DNA of 64,000 nt from NCBI GenBank assembly GCA_001580565.1, contig LRBF01000248.1:62001-126000 (forward strand), in the 5' to 3' direction. Below, piece after piece: positions 61,474-64,000 of the stretch (positions are counted from its first letter, which is position 1; each line of letters starts with the position of its first letter). Source of the DNA: Caballeronia megalochromosomata (GTDB taxonomy: Bacteria > Pseudomonadota > Gammaproteobacteria > Burkholderiales > Burkholderiaceae). The notes beneath the pieces were generated by a model. The model searched no databases. It was not told the origin of the DNA and saw only the letters and a list, made by a program, of their open reading frames with translations. The translations under genes were made by a program, and so were the position numbers.

Positions 61474-62367
61474 TTAGTCGATTGCCTTGTCATTCGGGCT
61501 CTTGTAGAGAGCCTTCATGTCATCACTTTCAGGGAAGTTGAGGTTGAGACCCTTCGGCGGGATCGGGCTTTCGAACCACTTCTTGTAGATCTTGTCCGCC
61601 TCGCCCGACGTTTCGACCTTGGCGATCGCATCGTCGACGACCTTCTTGAACTCCGGATCGTTCTTGCGGATCATGCAGCCGTACGCTTCATGCGATTGCG
61701 GCGCACCGACGATCACAAAGTCGTTCGGGGTGTTCGACTTGGCGCGCTCGCCGGCGAGCAGCGCATCGTCCATCATGAAGGCGACGGCGCGGCCCGTCGA
61801 CAGCGTCAGGAACGACTCGCCGTGGTCCTTCGCGCTGATGATGTTCATGCCCATGTTCTTGTCCTGATTCATCTTGCGAAGCAGGCGCTCGGACGTGGTG
61901 CCGGCGGTCGTCACGACAGTCTTGCCCTTCAGGTCGGCCCAGTCCTTCACGCCCGAATCCTTCTTGGTCATGAGGCGCGTGCCGATCACGAAGATCGTGT
62001 TCGAGAAGGAAACCTGCTGCTGGCGCTCGGCGTTGTTCGTGGTCGAGCCGCACTCGATATCGACCGTGCCGTTCTGCACGAGCGGAATGCGGTTCTGCGA
62101 CGTGATCGGCGTGAGCTTGACCTTCAGGTCCTGCATGCCCAGCTTCTGCTTGACGGCCTCGACGACCTTCAGCGCGAACTCGTGCGAGTAGCCAACGACA
62201 TTCTGCTTGTCGTCATAGTAGGAAAAAGGGATGGACGATTCGCGATGCCCCAGCGAGATCACGCCCGTGTCCTTGATCTTCTTCAGCGTGCCCGCGTCCT
62301 GAGCGTACGCGCCGGTGGCGAGAAACCCGAGCGCGGCGACGAGCAGCGCAGCCTTTTTAACCTTCAT
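61474..62367 (-). CDS. gltI: glutamate/aspartate ABC transporter substrate-binding protein
   Basis: A 297-residue periplasmic binding protein, family 3. Signal peptide MKVKKAALLVAALGFLATG ends AYAQ near residue 23. LKKIKDTGVISLGHRESSIPF and VDIECGSTTNNAERQQQVSF match GltI/AatJ proteins, in which the Arg and Asp of the cleft bind the amino acid. AGGAG precedes the ATG at 62367. It leads the gltIJKL operon. Confidence 0.95.
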   Translation of the reverse strand: MKVKKAALLVAALGFLATGAYAQDAGTLKKIKDTGVISLGHRESSIPFSYYDDKQNVVGYSHEFALKVVEAVKQKLGMQDLKVKLTPITSQNRIPLVQNGTVDIECGSTTNNAERQQQVSFSNTIFVIGTRLMTKKDSGVKDWADLKGKTVVTTAGTTSERLLRKMNQDKNMGMNIISAKDHGESFLTLSTGRAVAFMMDDALLAGERAKSNTPNDFVIVGAPQSHEAYGCMIRKNDPEFKKVVDDAIAKVETSGEADKIYKKWFESPIPPKGLNLNFPESDDMKALYKSPNDKAID

Positions 62368-62675
62368 GTGTTCGATCTCCTGTGGCGAAAAACCGGGGCA
62401 AGTTTAGCAGGGTAATTATTTTGAAAGAATGATTGTTAACCCACGCCGTCTTATTTGTGAGACGCCCGACTGCAGTGGGTTGCAACTGGTTGCGACCGCG
62501 CATATTACTGGCGTTTTCGCGCGAGTGCTTGACCGAATACAACTAGTCCGTCGACTTGTAGTTTTCATGCAAATACGGGCGGCATTCCCGAGGAAATGCC
62601 GCCCGCATCATTCAAAGCGCGCGAACGCTGCCCGCATCCTGCGGACCGTTGCGACGAACGCGCCGTCGCATCGGA
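62368..62675. other. 308-base region between gltI and gdhA
   Basis: It contains the gdhA terminator (62577-62604) and the promoter region of gltI, AT-rich at 62405-62450. No clear -35/-10 pair, small ORF or riboswitch is evident. Confidence 0.5.
62577..62604 (-). terminator. gdhA terminator
   Basis: GGGCGGCATT (62577-62586) pairs with AATGCCGCCC (62595-62604) in a perfect 10-bp stem, followed on the minus strand by the weakly U-rich GTATTTGC. Strong stem, weak tail. Confidence 0.65.
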
Positions 62676-63989
62676 TCAGGGATACAGCCCGCGCATTTCG
62701 CGCGCCTGCAGAATCCGCGTACACGCGACGATGAACGCCGCCGTGCGCACCGACACCTTGTGCTCGCTCGCGACTTGCCACACGCCTGCGAACGCTTCGC
62801 GCATCACGCGCTCGAGACGCTGATTGATCTCGTCCTCGGTCCAGAAGAAGCTCGAGAAGTCCTGCACCCACTCGAAGTACGAAACCGTCACGCCGCCCGC
62901 GTTGGCGATGACGTCCGGAATCACGAGGATGCCCTTGTCGTTCAGGATGTCGTCCGCCGCGGTCGTGGTCGGGCCGTTCGCGCCTTCGACGACGATCTTC
63001 GTGCGAATCTTCGACGCGTTCTTCTCGGTAATCTGGTTTTCCAGTGCGGCCGGAATCAGGATGTCGCTTTCGATCATCCAGAACTCTTCCGCCTGCACGG
63101 GATCCGCGCCCGCGAAGCCGCCGACGCCGCCGTTCTTCGCGACGTGATCGAGCAGCGCGACCGAATCGATGCCCTTCGAGTTGTGAATCGTGCCCGTGTG
63201 ATCCTGCACGGCGATCACGCGCGCGCCTGCTTCCTGGAACAGCTTGGCCGCGATGCCGCCCACGTTGCCGAAGCCCTGCACTGCGATGCGCGCGCCTTCG
63301 ATTTCCATGCCGATGCGCCGCGCCGCTTCCGTGCCGACGACGAACACGCCGCGTCCCGTCGCTTCCTTGCGGCCGAGCGAGCCGCCGAGCGAGATCGGCT
63401 TGCCGGTCACCACGCCCGTCGCCGTCTGGCCCTGGTTCATGGAGTAGGTGTCCATCATCCACGCCATGATCTGCTCGTTCGTGTTCACGTCCGGCGCGGG
63501 AATGTCCGTGTTCGGCCCGATGATGATGCCGATTTCGCTGGTGTACCGGCGCGTCACGCGCTCGAGTTCGCCGCGCGACAGCGTGCGCGGATCGACACGG
63601 ATACCGCCCTTCGCGCCGCCGTACGGCACGTTCACGGCCGCGTTCTTCACCGACATCCACGCGGACAGCGCCATCACTTCGGAGAGCGTCACATCCTGGT
63701 GATAACGCACGCCGCCCTTGCCGGGACCGCGCGAGGTATTGTGCTGCACGCGATAGCCTTCGAAGTGCGCGACGGTGCCGTTATCGAGTTCGATCGGGCA
63801 ATCGACGACGAGAATGCGCTTCGGGCGCTTGAGGGTTTCGAGCCAGCGGGAGAGAGAACCGAGATACGGCGCGACGCGATCGACCTGCTTCAGATAGTTG
63901 CCCCAGGGGCCGAGATCATCGGCGTTGAGGTACGACGGGATTGCATGTTTGGCATCCGGCGTTTGCAGCGACTGCTTCGAGGAGGACAT
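62676..63989 (-). CDS. gdhA: glutamate dehydrogenase (Glu/Leu/Phe/Val dehydrogenase family)
   Basis: Reversible oxidative deamination of glutamate to 2-oxoglutarate and ammonia. The 437-residue protein has the catalytic Lys in NVPYGGAKGGIRVDP near residue 120 and the Rossmann motif IAVQGFGNVGGIAAKLFQ near 230. The length and end ILQAREMRGLYP fit the hexameric NAD-type enzymes rather than the large 180-kDa form. GGAG precedes the ATG at 63989, so the gene is complete despite lying at the window edge. With gltIJKL next door it forms a glutamate uptake and use neighbourhood. Cofactor preference is not decided. Confidence 0.95.
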   Translation of the reverse strand: MSSSKQSLQTPDAKHAIPSYLNADDLGPWGNYLKQVDRVAPYLGSLSRWLETLKRPKRILVVDCPIELDNGTVAHFEGYRVQHNTSRGPGKGGVRYHQDVTLSEVMALSAWMSVKNAAVNVPYGGAKGGIRVDPRTLSRGELERVTRRYTSEIGIIIGPNTDIPAPDVNTNEQIMAWMMDTYSMNQGQTATGVVTGKPISLGGSLGRKEATGRGVFVVGTEAARRIGMEIEGARIAVQGFGNVGGIAAKLFQEAGARVIAVQDHTGTIHNSKGIDSVALLDHVAKNGGVGGFAGADPVQAEEFWMIESDILIPAALENQITEKNASKIRTKIVVEGANGPTTTAADDILNDKGILVIPDVIANAGGVTVSYFEWVQDFSSFFWTEDEINQRLERVMREAFAGVWQVASEHKVSVRTAAFIVACTRILQAREMRGLYP

Positions 63990-64000
63990 TGACGCTCCGG

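Noticed and set aside
62649..63992. 447-codon open frame antisense to gdhA
   Set aside because: Shadow frame; glutamate dehydrogenase motifs are complete on the minus strand.

Overview
The window is a stretch of a high-GC (roughly 63%) betaproteobacterial chromosome of the family Burkholderiaceae, most like Burkholderia, Paraburkholderia or Caballeronia. The evidence is the gene order (glcDEF-yggS-proC-ubiA-dps-catalase-oxyR-recG-queA-tgt-yajC-secDF; dusB-fis-purH-ruvCAB; tyrS-anmK-erpA; rpsI-rplM; gltIJKL-gdhA) and the codon use. The genus cannot be settled from sequence reading alone. Almost everything is vertically inherited core genome. I see no prophage, IS element, CRISPR array, tRNA or rRNA gene.

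Layout. 1-2.7 kb: end of a yhdP-like gene, a nitrilase-family amidase and tldD. 2.7-4.1 kb: aroG behind what looks like a complete Phe/Tyr leader-peptide attenuator. 4.3-10.6 kb: cobalamin adenosyltransferase divergent from a D-lactate/glycolate oxidation cluster (FAD dehydrogenase, glcD, glcE, glcF). 10.7-14.2 kb: yggS, proC, an inserted FkbM methyltransferase and ubiA. 14.2-17.8 kb: oxidative-stress block dps, a 50-residue membrane peptide, katA, a 28-codon ORF and oxyR. 18-26.2 kb: recG divergent from queA-tgt-yajC-secD-secF. 26.4-29.1 kb: an inserted glycosyltransferase, then cytochrome b561-YceI-YceI. 29.5-33.2 kb: pqiA1-pqiA2-pqiB-pqiC lipid-transport operon. 33.4-36.6 kb: GST, TetR regulator with repeated operator-like sites, mnmA and a Nudix hydrolase. 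36.8-39.7 kb: three-gene proton-translocating transhydrogenase. 39.9-43.9 kb: RlmL-type methyltransferase, pepP and a UbiH-family hydroxylase. 44.1-49.4 kb: dusB-fis, purH, ruvC-ruvA-ruvB. 49.4-53.7 kb: phosphatase, dtd, tyrS, anmK, erpA. 53.9-56.2 kb: rpsI-rplM, a candidate anti-Shine-Dalgarno small RNA, an OsmC protein and rnpB. 56.2-59.2 kb: DUF3025 protein, pyrC and a class II amidotransferase. 59.2-64 kb: glutamate/aspartate ABC transporter gltIJKL and gdhA.

The most interesting signals are regulatory and sit between genes. (1) Upstream of aroG there is a 26-codon ORF with a run of six Phe/Tyr codons and four mutually complementary RNA segments, the classical attenuator design. (2) A short minus-strand transcription unit near 54.97 kb has a good promoter, a hairpin whose loop is UCCUCCUU (anti-Shine-Dalgarno) and an intrinsic terminator. 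(3) A TetR regulator is flanked by three related palindromic sites, two of them in a gene-poor gap with a small ORF and a long hairpin. (4) The slot next to oxyR-dps, which holds katG in B. pseudomallei, holds a monofunctional catalase bracketed by two tiny ORFs.
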